Assembly: GCA_013398175.1 (NCBI GenBank)
Contig: VZRZ01007409.1
Location: 985,326 to 1,049,325, forward strand
Direction of reading: 5' to 3'
DNA: 64,000 nucleotides
From: Climacteris rufus
Taxonomy: Eukaryota > Chordata > Aves > Passeriformes > Climacteridae
In this document: piece by piece, positions 1-11,670 of the stretch
How positions within the stretch are numbered: the first letter of the stretch is position 1
How the letters are laid out: every line of letters starts with the position of its first letter
Notes under the pieces: generated by a model
The model's input: the letters and a program-made list of their open reading frames with translations, nothing else
What the model was told of the DNA's origin: nothing
Database searches by the model: none
Translations under genes and position numbers: made by a program

Positions 1-1312
1 AAGATATTTGAAATTTGGAGAGCTTTTATATTTCAGGGCAGCCTGAAGCACAGCCCTTCCTCTGCAGCTGAGGGAGCTTCCTTGCCAGTCCCACTGCACA
101 CAGATTTGCTCATCCCTTCTTGGGAGAATAAAAAGGAAATTGTAGTTTACATGTAAACTGGGGTGACTGTGATAGCACTTTGTCCACAGTGAGGACATTT
201 TAAAATTTGTCAGTAAAACTAACAGCTTGAACGTCCTTTTTTCTGCTCAAGCCATCCCTTTAGAACATTTTTAAGTAACTAAATAAACAGATACACGCAT
301 AGACTTTATAATTGCTTCTACAAGTTCCTCTGCTGTCTAATATTGTATTAAACTGTGGTAGTAGGATTTCAGTTACTTATGCAAAAATCACATCTGCAAT
401 TGATAGAAATATTTATCAGTGTATTCACTAAAATGAAAAAGCATTGAAGCAAGTAATAACATTTAAAACAAGTAGGAAAGCACAAATGAAAACGAAGCAT
501 CTGAATAATTGCACAATATGTAGCATAGAATAAATGATATCAAAATTCCACTTCTGTTTCAAATCAATAACACTGAAATGTGACAGGAACTTCATGATGG
601 TGTGTAACTAAAAATTAAATCCAGTCAAAATATCTTTGCAACACACTCATAGACAGTTGAATCTTTGCAATTGTTTCTTAATGAAAAGCAATTGGTTTCG
701 GGAAATAATTAGCTTATTTTATAGCCACAATGAAAGAACATATGGAACTAGACAAATCTTGTTCCCAAGTTAACATTTTAATTTACAGGGTAAAGAGAAA
801 TGGTGTCCTGTAGTATTTTACAATTGCTTCTTATAATATTTCATTTTGTGTGTTCACGGGGTGATACAATCCTTATGGATATTTGATAAAAGTACAGAAA
901 AAAGGAATTAAATAATGTAGAATAAAGAACACGGCATGGCCAGTGCACAGCAGGATAATGGCAAAAAAGGAAGAGTGACTACTGAGAATAACCTTAAAAG
1001 AAAGCTCTTCTTCTCCTAAGATACTGTACTAAAAATGAACATTGGTGTCCCATCACCTGAAAATCCCTGAGAGAAAATAAGAGAAGTTGAAATGTACTTC
1101 TGTGTTGAATGTTTTAGGGTTCCTGAAAAACATAGAGTGTCATCACCTCACACATTATGTCCTAATGTAGAAAGATATATTTCCTGCTGACATCAGTTGT
1201 GACAATTTCCCTAAAGTCACCATAAAATCCAAGAGGGAAAGCTTTCCATTATTTTACTACAAATCTACAAATCCTGACTACTTTATTGTCTTCTTTGTTT
1301 TTCTTGTGTTTA

Positions 1313-1350
1313 GTTGGTTGTTGTTGTTGTTGTTTGTTTGTTTGTTTGTT
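1313..1350 (+). repeat. (GTT)n/(GTTT)n simple repeat
   Basis: A run of GTT units passes into GTTT units. It is a simple sequence repeat with no visible function and is likely to vary in length between individuals. Confidence 0.9.
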
Positions 1351-1684
1351 AAGTTTTACTTCTTTTTTCAGGAAGATATGGAAAGAATAAAAGGAGAAAC
1401 TTTTCAGAGGCAAAGAATCTCTATCTCAGAAAGCAGTGGCAAAACATTAGGAGAACGAATTTAGGTTAGATACAGAGATGCAGCATTTAATTTATGTGAG
1501 CACACTGGAAATGAGCTTCTCTAGATAATTTAACAAAAGGAAGATTCACATAAGCCCAAGGATAAGTAGGTCTTACAGATACCATTTCTCTGGTCATTAC
1601 TCAGACACAGGCACTGCAACTTGCTGCTACACCAACATATGACCCTGTGGAAAAAAACACTCTCTTGAACTTTTAATTGGGATT

Positions 1685-1706
1685 TCTTTGTTTGTTTGTT
1701 TGTTTT
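1685..1706 (+). repeat. (TTTG)n simple repeat
   Basis: Five tandem TTTG-like units form a second tract of the same type about 340 bases after the first. No other structure is visible around it. Confidence 0.85.
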
Positions 1707-2224
1707 GCTAAATCAGCTTAAAAAACATGATTGGAAACAAGACAATGAGTAAACAATCATGAATGTATATTGTAGAAATAATTCTTTCTGCAAATATTTC
1801 CCTGGGAGAAAGTAATAGTGGCATGTTGACAGTTTATGAATGAATAGAATGTATGCATAGGAAACACACAGGCAGGGATCCCTTCCAGAAGAGGAAGGGA
1901 ATTTTTGATTATTTATGGCTGGCTTGTCTCCTTGATTTTATCTTTAATTCTCCTCCAAAGCCCTGCCCTGTGGCAGTGTATGTGGCAAAAGCCACAGCCC
2001 CACAGGTTCAAGACCAGTGGGCACAGCCTGAGGTTGCCACAGTCTGAGGCATACTCCTGCTCAGGGTGAGCTTTTTGGTTCATCCCCAGCATCCCTTGTA
2101 CCTTCGTTTACATGTTTCAGTTTATTGGTTGGTTGCTAAATTACCTAATGTTCTGTATAAGGTTATGTTCTAGAAACTTTGTTGCAGTTTGGTTCTCTAT
2201 TGGTTATATGTTAATCCCTGTGCC

Positions 2225-2262
2225 CCAATTGGCTACTTTCTCCTGCTTGTATCCCTATAAAT
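2225..2262 (+). promoter_or_regulatory. LTR promoter: CCAAT box and TATA box
   Basis: CCAATTGG at 2225-2232 is followed 24 bases later by TATAAAT at 2256-2262, a normal core-promoter arrangement. A second ATTGG lies upstream near 2198. Transcription would start near 2285-2290. Whether it is still active cannot be read from sequence. Confidence 0.55.
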
Positions 2263-2380
2263 CCCCTGCTGCCCCTCAGACCTAGCCTTTGGTTGTGAAG
2301 CCTTCAGCTCTCCTGGATCCCTGCGCCGCCTCTCCTGGACCCCGGACCTTCTCCTGCCTTCCCTGCTGCTTCTCCCACGA

Positions 2381-2386
2381 AATAAA
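2381..2386 (+). terminator. LTR polyadenylation signal AATAAA
   Basis: A canonical AATAAA lies about 125 bases downstream of the TATA box. A T-rich and GT-containing stretch follows (near 2412-2430), as expected for the R/U5 boundary of an LTR. Confidence 0.5.
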
Positions 2387-4018
2387 AGAGCTGGAAATCA
2401 CACTAGGGCCCTTCTTTCAGGTCTTTGTCCTTGCCTGCGCCTGCACCATCAGCCCAGGGCTCTCTCTATCACAGAGGAGCCAGCACTAAAAGAGCTGCTG
2501 GAGGACGCCCTGTGTTTGGGGAAACTGCAAACTGCAGCCCCCAGGAAACCAGGGTCACTCCCAGAATAACGCTGAGTGGCCTCGAGCAGGCCCCCAGTGC
2601 CAGCGTTACTGCCCTGCATTTTTTATTACTTATGCTGTCTCTGTCAAGATGAAACCCACTCAGCTGAAAAAAACAAACCCCACCTCAAAAAATAAATCCT
2701 TCAAAAAACTGTGTTTTAACTTCAAATATCACTTCAACTCTCATGGTGTAATTTTTACTTCTTCATGAAGAACTGACAAAGCACATGGCTGCTAGAACCT
2801 GGGGTGGGATTTCAGAGTCATGTAGTTGCTCAGAAGACCAAACTAAAGAATTTTATTCAGGAAAACTATATATCAAAGACTGTTTTTACAGTGGCAATGC
2901 AAACAATATTGACAGGCTGGTGTAAGCTAACTGCTACTGCTTCTGCACATCCCCTGAAGTGTAGCAGTTGTCCATAAGCATATCTTTGTTCCTTTCTAAT
3001 ATGAACTAACACAAATAGCTGAAATGTATTTCTCTGCAGAGTACATTGAATTACTCCTTTCTTACTCTGGGCTCGGAATGTTAATTTGAAAATTTACTTT
3101 GGACCAGTTAGTGCAATATAAGTTATTTGGCATCAAAACTTTAAAATATCACTTTTTCCTGAAGGCAACATTTTCAGCATGAATCTTCAAGCATCTTCCA
3201 GGTGAGTCAGCTTGGGACTCTGTACTAATAAACTGCTGTTTCTGCTGTGATATAAGCAAAGCACAAGAAGTTCAGAGGGTTCCCTGAAAGTATTTTGCAA
3301 AGATCTCTTAAAATATCTACTGGCTGAGCGTGCCTCCTCTTCCAAAAAGCCAAATACAGCAACAGGGTGGCAAGATGGTGATTAGTTATACTTTTCTACT
3401 TTACAGTAATGATTTATGAAGGGCATTTACTTAACAAGCTCCTTTTGAAGCTTTTGTACATGATTGCAAATGACATGTGTGACGTCCAGCAGTCCTTTCT
3501 TTTGCATAATGGTCACAGATTATACTCAGGAAGAGTAACATGGAGGTAAAGTGACAGCTCCAGTCACTTAATGAGAGGTTTATTAAGAAACTAGGACTGA
3601 TTATCAGTTGCAAATTAACCATAATATGAGTAATCAGCAGACATGTCACATTGGTGCAAGAAAAATTATAAACGGAAGAATGTTCATCCTTATGCTAATC
3701 AAAAAGTACCTACAGATCATTACAGAATGTCATTTGTAAGAACCTAGGGACACAGGGTTTGGGAAATGCATTATTTTCCCAGTTCCATAAGGCAATAGTA
3801 AAATGTATGCAAAATTCAAGCTACAGAAATCAGTGTCATTATTTGTTCTAAAAAAGAATTATAACACTATTTTTAAGTATTGAGTAGTATGACTAGCTTT
3901 TACAAACTGCATACAGGGGTTAAAGCCTCACACTCAAATCTTCAAGAAAAAGACTAGTCTAGGATATAAAGAGTTGATAATTTGTATCATTCAAAACACA
4001 GAAGTAGATATAACATAG

Positions 4019-4036
4019 ATGTTGTTATAACAACAT
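4019..4036. repeat. 18-bp perfect palindrome
   Basis: The 9-base arms ATGTTGTTA and TAACAACAT abut with no spacer. Such a perfect palindrome of 18 bases is mildly unusual by chance in a window this size. It could be a dimeric protein site or random AT-rich sequence. Confidence 0.6.
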
Positions 4037-4450
4037 GAATATTGTTATCGAGATGGCAATATGTCAAGAGCAGTAACTTTGGCATAGTCATCTTGTTTTC
4101 TTCTCACTGGTCCTCAGGTGCCCTTTGTTCTACCAGAGGTAATTTCATTGCTTTGACTGCAGTCCTCCAGCTCATCTCCTCCTATATCATATTCTGATTC
4201 TCTTTTCGTCTGGCACTGCTCACATCATCTGAAAACACCAGTGGTATCCCTTGATCCCTTTTCATCCTTTTGCCAGGTTCATTGTTGAAAAGAGGAATTC
4301 AGACTTTCATCTCCTAGAGAAAGTGTTGCAATATAATACAGTCCTTTACCAACAACTCTCCCAGATTTTACATTTTACTCATGATAACAGTGTTCTGCTG
4401 AACAAAACTGCTTAACTAACAAATCTTCCTGTGGCACATATTCACCAAAT

Positions 4451-4528
4451 GTTTTGGTGTTTTGTTTGGGTTTTTTGTTTTTGCCTTTGGAGGGGAGGGT
4501 TTTTCTTTTTTTTTTTTTTTTCTTTTGA
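4451..4528 (+). repeat. T-rich low-complexity tract
   Basis: The tract is dominated by T and G, with GTTTT-type units passing into a nearly pure T run. It may be the degraded tail of an old element on the minus strand, but nothing recognisable adjoins it. Confidence 0.7.
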
Positions 4529-7196
4529 AGTTTGCCTATTTTAGATAATTTTTATTTAGTTAGTAATGTATTCAAGATAACAGAATAATATGGCACAACT
4601 TGTATTTGGTAAAACTTTCATGATTTTATCCTACTTTTTGTCTACAGGCATGTCTTTATCAGTCTTTCCTTTTTGTTTGTTCCAAAGGCAAAATCAGTGA
4701 CTGAATCCTGTGTTTTGTAATAAAAAATTTTCAGTTAGATTTTTTCCCATGTATATATTGTGTTATTTAGAAGTACTTTTTACTTTCTATCTTTCTGAGT
4801 TCGATAAGGAACAATTAACTATGCCTCCAGTACCCTTTTACCCTCCTCTTTGTACCAACCATCCAAAATCAAGTAAAATTTCCTGAGTGTTTTTGTAAGC
4901 TTAACACCATTAAAACACCTCAATATTTTTTTCAGAGAGCTGAGTACTTTAGACATGTTTCTGCATTGGTCTATTTCAAATGTTATAATTATTTCAAGAC
5001 CTGGTTAGGTTTTCCATTGTTATCTTTGTTAAAGGGGAAGGCAAGTCTCAATGCTCTACAGTAAATGGCTAGATTCATTCCTTTAGATTCAACAGAAATT
5101 TTATTTATTTATTTTGATTGAAATGAAATTGAGATGAAGCTCCAAAACTTTCCTTCTTACAATTCTGTTTTGTAGTGCTGGTGGAGGGAGCTTATATTTG
5201 TTTCAAACATTTATTTTCACTTTTTGATTAAAAAGAGTAAGTTTTCTTCAGATTGTAGAACTGTCAGGTTATTGACCTTCAGAGAAACCAAGGTGCTGAT
5301 GGTGTCTGAGAATACAAAAAAGGCGTAATGAGTCTTAGTGACCTAAACACACTTAGATAATTTACATTTGTGTATAAGCAAAGGAAGAAATCTACTAAAA
5401 AATGAACTTTTCTTTTGAAATGACGGCTGCTCGCTTCACAAAATGTCAATATTTTTTCCCCAATTGAGGCCAGATGTTTCTGTAAGACACTTATAAAATA
5501 AATTTTTAATCTATAAAACAATTTGTCCATACATATTTCATCCCATTCTAGTCCCAAATCTGCTCATTTTAATCAGTGTTCATCTTTATGATGCTTAATA
5601 GCATTCAACAGACCCAATATGTGACTTGTATGTGGAACAGATCATTCTTAAAAAATGGATGTAAGAGTCTACAGTGAATGGAGATCTGATAGGCAGAAAA
5701 ACATGCAGTTCACCCTAGGCAACGAAACCAGCCAGATACATAAAATATTTACTGGTTCTAGTTCTATGATGTCTTAATAAAGTAACTGCATTTTAATTGT
5801 TGCAAGGTTTTCATTTAATAATTTTCTTTTGCATCAGGAATTAACGTCTTCTCAGCTGCTTTGACAATTCTGTGTCACTGACTCGGAGGCACCTTAGGTG
5901 AATCAACAGGGAGATCATGATGTGCTGCCTTGATCCAGAGGTCTTCGGAAAGCAAGGAAACAGGAGACTGAAGCTCAGGCACATAACTCACAGGGAGCTT
6001 GCAGCCTGTGGACAAAACTGCAAACAGTGGGGAATCAAAAGGGGCCAAAGGAATGAGTAGACAGCAGTGCTGGGACTAGTGGAGAAGACACAACTCAAGC
6101 AAAGCATTGAACAATTTTAATATCTGTTTCAGTGAGAAAAATATAATGGTTTACAAATTCTAATATTAAATTTATTGTGATAAAATGACACAACACTATG
6201 TAGAGATTTGTGTACCAAAGGATAAGGAGGAATTGGGATTACTTTTAAACCTTTTAAGGGATATTATTTTTATTGTCCATAAACAAACTCCTGTACGCAG
6301 AAGAGAGGGAAACTTTGAATTCATGTTCTCTCTAACACCCATCCTATCAGAGACTTGTCCAAGTTCAAAGGGGATCCTTTGTGCTCTCCCTCATCCTATG
6401 AACACTTTTTAAAGTGAATGTGAGCATTATGGGCAAAGTAAACACAACAACACTAATGTTAGAAGCCACTGTTTCCTCCATGTCACAAAAGCATAAACAC
6501 AGTTCCAGTTAAAATGGTGGTTCTATGAAGGCAAAAAATATCATATCACACATGTGATGAGCCATGCCAGCAAGAGCTATTAGTGTTTTTATCAAATTCC
6601 TACAAAGCCTCCTAGTATTTTTGCAAACTGACATAATGTGGACAGCATGCCACAAGAAAACACAATTGTCCTATTCAGTGATCTTAATGAGATGTCAAAG
6701 GGTTAATAAGAAAATTAATTTATCCTTTTAAGTACAAGAAGTAATTAAAGTCAAAGGGAAATCTGTATCATAATTGAAAATGAGTAACGAGCAAGTGGGA
6801 TGTGAAGGAAAAATGAGTTTGGTAATTAAGACAGGAAGTTCAGTATAACAAGAAGGAATAATGTATTTTTCACCTATGGCACAATTATATCATGCTGATG
6901 TTAAGTGGAAAAGCTTAAGCTGAAGAAGAACAATAGAGTTGGTGAATGAGGAAGTATTAGATAGTGACACTGCATCCTCAGCTGGCTAAAGAAACTACTT
7001 TGGGGACCAGTAGTAGGTAGGCTCCTGATAGCATCAGGGCTTTCAAATTAATGAAACCAAAATGCATTAAAAGGGATTAAATAGTAATTGTATTAGAATT
7101 TATATTAAAACTCCTGAAGTTATTAGTTCTTTGAACTTTAAGAAGAGGTTCCTGAATTACTCATTGGGAACACCTGTGTTACTATTTTAATAGGAT

Positions 7197-7260
7197 GGGC
7201 CAAAATTGCTCCTGATATCTTTCCCTCAAAGTCAATAGAGTACTCCAGTGGTGAATCTGG
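7197..7260. repeat. Possible ancient amniote repeat fragment
   Basis: The stretch starts with GGGCCAAAATTGCTC and contains AAAGTCAATAGAGTACTCCA followed by GGTGAATCTGG. This resembles an old interspersed repeat of turtle, crocodile and bird genomes with the pattern GGGCCAAATTCTGCTC, then AAGTCAATGGAGTTACTCC, then a dyad TTTACACCAGTGTAA. The match is from memory and diverged. Two other possible pieces lie near 17.4 and 24.8 kb. Confidence 0.4.
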
Positions 7261-8818
7261 TTTATTACTTGCTATCTTCCTTATCTGAATTTTTACTCTG
7301 AAAGTTTGAAGCCCTGGAAAACCTTATATCTCTAGAGTCATCTATGAGGTTATAGCCATTCAGAAGGTACAAAAAACTTCTTATGTATCCTGTCCTTGAC
7401 TTTCCATGTCAATTGATGTCAATGATGCAATAAAGACATGAAAGAAATTAGTAGGATTGAGTTCTGAAGACAACTCTTGCATTCCAAACACCCAATATCA
7501 TTGACTGTTTCTGCAGAAGATACACGTAAGAATTACACAGCAAACCTAGAACTAGCTCTGTAAGCACTATTTTACAGGTAAGATATTGTTAAAAGAATAA
7601 AAATGCAAAAGCATACATAAAAGCAAAGCTGTTGCCAGACATCAGTTTTCTTGCTAATATGAGAATGGTTGCCCTTTTAGAGATGAGAGAATGGGAGTTC
7701 ACTGAAAGTGAACACTGTGATAAAGTCTTTGCATATGTCCAAGTCTATTCTCCGGGCTTTTTATTTATATATATGTACAATCTACATATGCTATAGCCAC
7801 ACTTTTCAGAGGTTTTGGAAAACAGTTTAAAAAAATTTAAGTTCTCCAGTTATTCACTTTAGAACATCTTCCCCATTATGAAATGTACTACTGCTGCTTC
7901 TCAAAGCTGCACATGATCTGGATATACATCTCGTGCCCTATGCAACTCTGCTCAAGGAAAACATGTAGCTGAATTGCCTCCAAGTTTACTTATGGCCTGT
8001 ATTTTGTCTGGGAAGATCAAACATCCCCTTTCCTGAGAGCTCAAGGGTGATTTGGTCTTCCTGACCCTTCTCTGCCTTTATTCTGAGAGAGAGGGAATAG
8101 AGTCCCTCAGGAAAGAGATGCCTGCCCTGCATTTCAAACATAAAGATGAATGACAAAGTAAGAGAGGGGCTGCAACTTTGTGTTTGGGAGTTTTCAGGGG
8201 CACTAAATTAAATAACACCTGTTTCTAAGGAAAACAAGGGCAGCATTGTCGTTCACACTGACACTCACTGAACACAATCACAGTTTGTCTTTCACAAGTA
8301 GGCACGGAAGGCCAGACCATGCTGCTGATGAAGAACAAAGTGCAGGTACATGAGGGAGAAAGGCTTTGTGAGGATATTGTGTTTGGCAAAGTTTTTGCTG
8401 ATGATAAAAGCTTGTTTTCTTCACAGCCTAATTCCATTATGATTCTTCGTTGGAAACATGCAAAGAATTCCCTATTCATTTCTCAATCAGCCATCTGACC
8501 CTGAAACCAAGCACTGGCATCCCTCCATTTTGTCTCTTGAATTACCCACATGGCATTGAATTCTGTTGTACACTGTTGACTGTAATGAAGATAATTTTGA
8601 ACTAGCAAAGGCAAAAATGTTGCAGTTGTGCAACAGCAAATATATAGCATATGTTACTAGCTCTTGTATTGTCACCCAGAAGTCCAAGCATTGGTGCTTG
8701 GCTGTATTATCCCCTATCCTGGACTTACATCTAAAGTACCTTCTTGCCAAAGGCACTCCACCCACACCAATCCCTGTGGTGTTTACAACACCCTACATGA
8801 TGGGGAATTGAATTATGT

Positions 8819-8882
8819 GGGGGGGGGAAAAAAAAAAACAAATTAAGAGCTGGGCTGGTCCCTGAAGGGAAAAAAAAAAAAG
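8819..8882 (+). repeat. G-run and A-rich low-complexity tract
   Basis: A run of nine or more G is followed by a run of A. About 30 bases of ordinary sequence come next, and then a second A run. This is low-complexity sequence prone to length errors in assembly. Confidence 0.8.
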
Positions 8883-9571
8883 GAAAGTCAAAGCCAAACA
8901 TATCCTTGAGCACAGAAGATAAAACTAACCCCCCCTCTCATTCCCGGTGAACTAAAGTCCTAAAGTAACCCAAAAAAAAGGCTTATTTGACTACACGAAA
9001 GAAAAGGAAAAATATGAGTGATTAATGCCTCTAGCATTGTCAGTGTGAAATTCATGGTTTGCTGACTACCTAAATTACCTGGCACACTGCTAACTCTGAT
9101 CTTAGCTTTGTCAAGGCAAGCACTCGTCATTAAAAGGGCAATTAACCTACTATTTTAATTTCAAATAAGTAACGACAGAAGAAAAAATGGGACGTGTCAT
9201 TTAAGTGCTTTCACGTTAAAAAGAAAGCAAATGTCATGATTCACAATAACATTAACAGAAAACTCTCAGCAGGCAAACATTCATATAAAACACATTGTCA
9301 AATAAAGTGTCTGTTTTAATGTTACACATAGATTAGAATAGTAACCTGTAAAATATCAATCTACTCATTACTTTAATCATTAAAATGGAGAAAATGGTGT
9401 TCAAACAGAAAATATTGTCAGTTTCAGACAGAAACACTGTTTTCTTAATGGCAAATGGTCACTGGATGCAAAGCTTGCAGTAGCTAACTTCAGTATTACT
9501 GGAGAAATCCTTATTTTTAATTTACTACTGATTTAGGTGGGCTGAGGATACACTACCTATCAGAAATGAAA

Positions 9572-9647
9572 GTTCCTGACTTTTTTTCCAACAGAATTTT
9601 TTTTCATACTACGAAAAAAACAGAATTTTTATCATACTATCAGGAAC
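9572..9647. repeat. Short duplication inside an 8-bp inverted repeat
   Basis: Two copies of an ACAGAATTTTT...TCATACTA unit (9591-9611 and 9620-9639) sit between GTTCCTGA at 9572-9579 and its inverted copy TCAGGAAC at 9640-9647. It may reflect replication slippage with template switching. Confidence 0.6.
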
Positions 9648-11552
9648 CAGTAGTGTTCAGAACCAGTCACAACTTGGTAAAGATGAGGAAATCTGGACTT
9701 TTCTGTCTGCTCTTAAAAGCACTCAGCCAGAACAAGGAAATTATTTATGCTATATCAGTAATTTTTAAAATCGGATAGTAGAACATTACTGCTTTCAAAA
9801 TTTTTTTTTGTGATATTGGTACCGTAAATTTTTAATGTATGGAAATGTATGATATCACTGAATACTATTCTTAATAAAGGAAAATAAAGGTTGTACTTTT
9901 AGCAAAAGAAAGAAAATTCTAGACTTTCTGTAGTGGTAAATTTACAAGTGATCTTTACTGACAACAGCAAATTACACATTTAAAGCAATTTAGGAAGATA
10001 TCACTGGGATATCTTAGCGTGGCACAATGATCCAGCTCCTCCCTGGGACCACTGTGAACAGCCACAGAGCAACGTCTGCTGAGAAACCACCCGAGGTCTG
10101 CCTCAGCTCCCTCTTCATCTTCTCAGGTCTGTGATAATTTTTCCTCTTGATCCCCAGTTCATTCATAGAACTCTCAGTACAGTCACTGAGACGGCTTCAA
10201 GAAACTTATACTAAACTTGGTTATGTTTCCCTAATATGTCACTTACAAATTTAGAAATTAAATGTAGGAAGCATACTTTCAATAAAACAACTCTGCTCTT
10301 TCCATTATCTTGAAATACACATGGAAATGAGAATAATTTAAACACATCAATACATTTTTATGATTGAGTCTAGACAGGAGGTGAGGAGATGGCTGCTTCT
10401 ATCTGGACATAGGTGGGCAGGATGAGATGTGATCCATGCAAGGTTGGGAGTGCAGAGCTTTCCATTTGGCCTAGAGGAAATTCTGAACATCCTAGAACTA
10501 CTTCGTTCTGAGCTTTAAAATATACTTCAACAAAGTACAAAGTCTCTGTTTAGAGGGAAGCCAGACCTTTTACCAAGAACCTCATTGACACTGAGGTTGC
10601 AACACCTGAGCTGTCATAAAAGACAAACCACTGCCAAGGCCACTGTTCAGTCATACTCTGGGTAATGACTGGAGTTTGCTGATGGTGATGCTGGCAGGGT
10701 GTTTGTGAGAGAAAGGAAGGTAGTCAGTACATGATGCTGTCATGCATTTACTGAAAGAACATAGAAATAATTATCTACAAGCTGAAAACAAAATAGATAT
10801 GGGAGAGAATTTAAAAGGAGGCCAGAAGTGTGCTGTAGTTTTGCCCTTAACCCCAATAAATTGCAATGGAAAATTCGACGGGACTTCTGCCCTTTACCCT
10901 CTTTGCTCTTTTAAAATTTCTATCCTAGGAAAAAAGGTTGCTGCCCAAGACACCCTTAAGAATAATAATTATAAACACAAATATAGATTTAATTTCATAT
11001 CTGAAAAGATGCTTAGCTAAAGCAAATCCTCCTTTTCAAGTAGATTAACACATTTATTTCATACTCTGCCTCAAAGGAAAGATAAACTAATATTTCTGTA
11101 GGACATTACATTTGGCAAATCCTCACTTGATCTTTATTTTGTTTCCTGAACAAAATGTGTGTAAGCTACTCTTAGTTTTAGTTGGTTTTTATCTAAAAAT
11201 ATAGAATTTTCTGCAACTTGTTTTTATTTAGTAAATGATCAATTTTAATATCTAAGCTGTTGATGGCATCTGAAAAATGGAACTTTGAGGAGTGATGTAC
11301 AAATGCAGAAGAAGAAACACTCAGGGACAGAAAGGCCTCATCACTCTGGCAACTTTGTTATTACTACTCTGTCTAAATTTTAGGATCAATAAAACTGTTT
11401 TTGGAACAGTATCAGTAAGTAGTTAGCATATAACATTATTATGAAATCTTGAGAAATATTATTTTAATAATGAAACATAAGTAAATTAACTTAAAAATTG
11501 ATGAAATATTTTTAAAGGAGGTGGGCCTATGTCTGTAACATATGCACAAATG

Positions 11553-11670
11553 CATACATATATGTGTGTGTATGCAGACATATGCACACATATATGCACA
11601 TGTGTATATATGCACATAAATGCATATCCATGTATGTAGATATATATCTACATATATATAGACACACATT
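11553..11670. repeat. AC/AT-type compound microsatellite
   Basis: Units such as ATATGCACA, ATATGTGTG and ATATATG repeat imperfectly over about 120 bases. The tract contains a 22-bp perfect palindrome at 11633-11654. Because the repeat has few stops, it opens frames on both strands (106 codons on the minus strand at 11439-11759 and 73 on the plus strand at 11564-11785). These are rich in Tyr, Ile, Cys and His and should not be read as genes. Confidence 0.85.

Larger units (their letters stand above)
1..1968. other. Unique AT-rich non-coding stretch
   Basis: I recognise no gene or transposable element here. The DNA is AT-rich with scattered short frames that carry no domain. The only repeats are two GTTT-type tracts, listed separately. 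The sequence could be intergenic or intronic. Confidence 0.6.
1969..2617 (+). mobile_element. Solitary retroviral-type LTR (family unassigned)
   Basis: This block is much more GC-rich than its surroundings and has the order of signals expected of an LTR read left to right. A CCAAT box in CCAATTGG lies at 2225-2232, a TATA box TATAAAT at 2256-2262, and a polyadenylation signal AATAAA at 2381-2386 about 125 bases after the TATA box. The following 230 bases are GC-rich and would be R/U5. No primer-binding site or gag-like frame follows, so it reads as a solo or truncated LTR. The ends are approximate. The direct repeat GCCCTG (1965-1970 and 2611-2616) flanks the block and could be a 6-bp target duplication, but the right end would then lack the usual CA. 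Two short open frames inside (2289-2489 and 2425-2652) are treated as chance. The family is not identified; the signal spacing suggests a class II (ERVK-like) element. Confidence 0.65.
2618..7196. other. Unique AT-rich non-coding stretch
   Basis: No gene or young transposable element is recognised. It contains a T-rich low-complexity tract (about 4451-4528), an 18-bp perfect palindrome at 4019-4036, and a homeodomain-site-rich stretch near 6540-6770 that could be a conserved element. Open frames reach at most 92 codons and have no domain. Confidence 0.55.

Noticed and set aside
2289..2652. Two short GC-rich frames
   Set aside because: They lie within R/U5 of the LTR at 1969-2617 and overlap each other in different frames.
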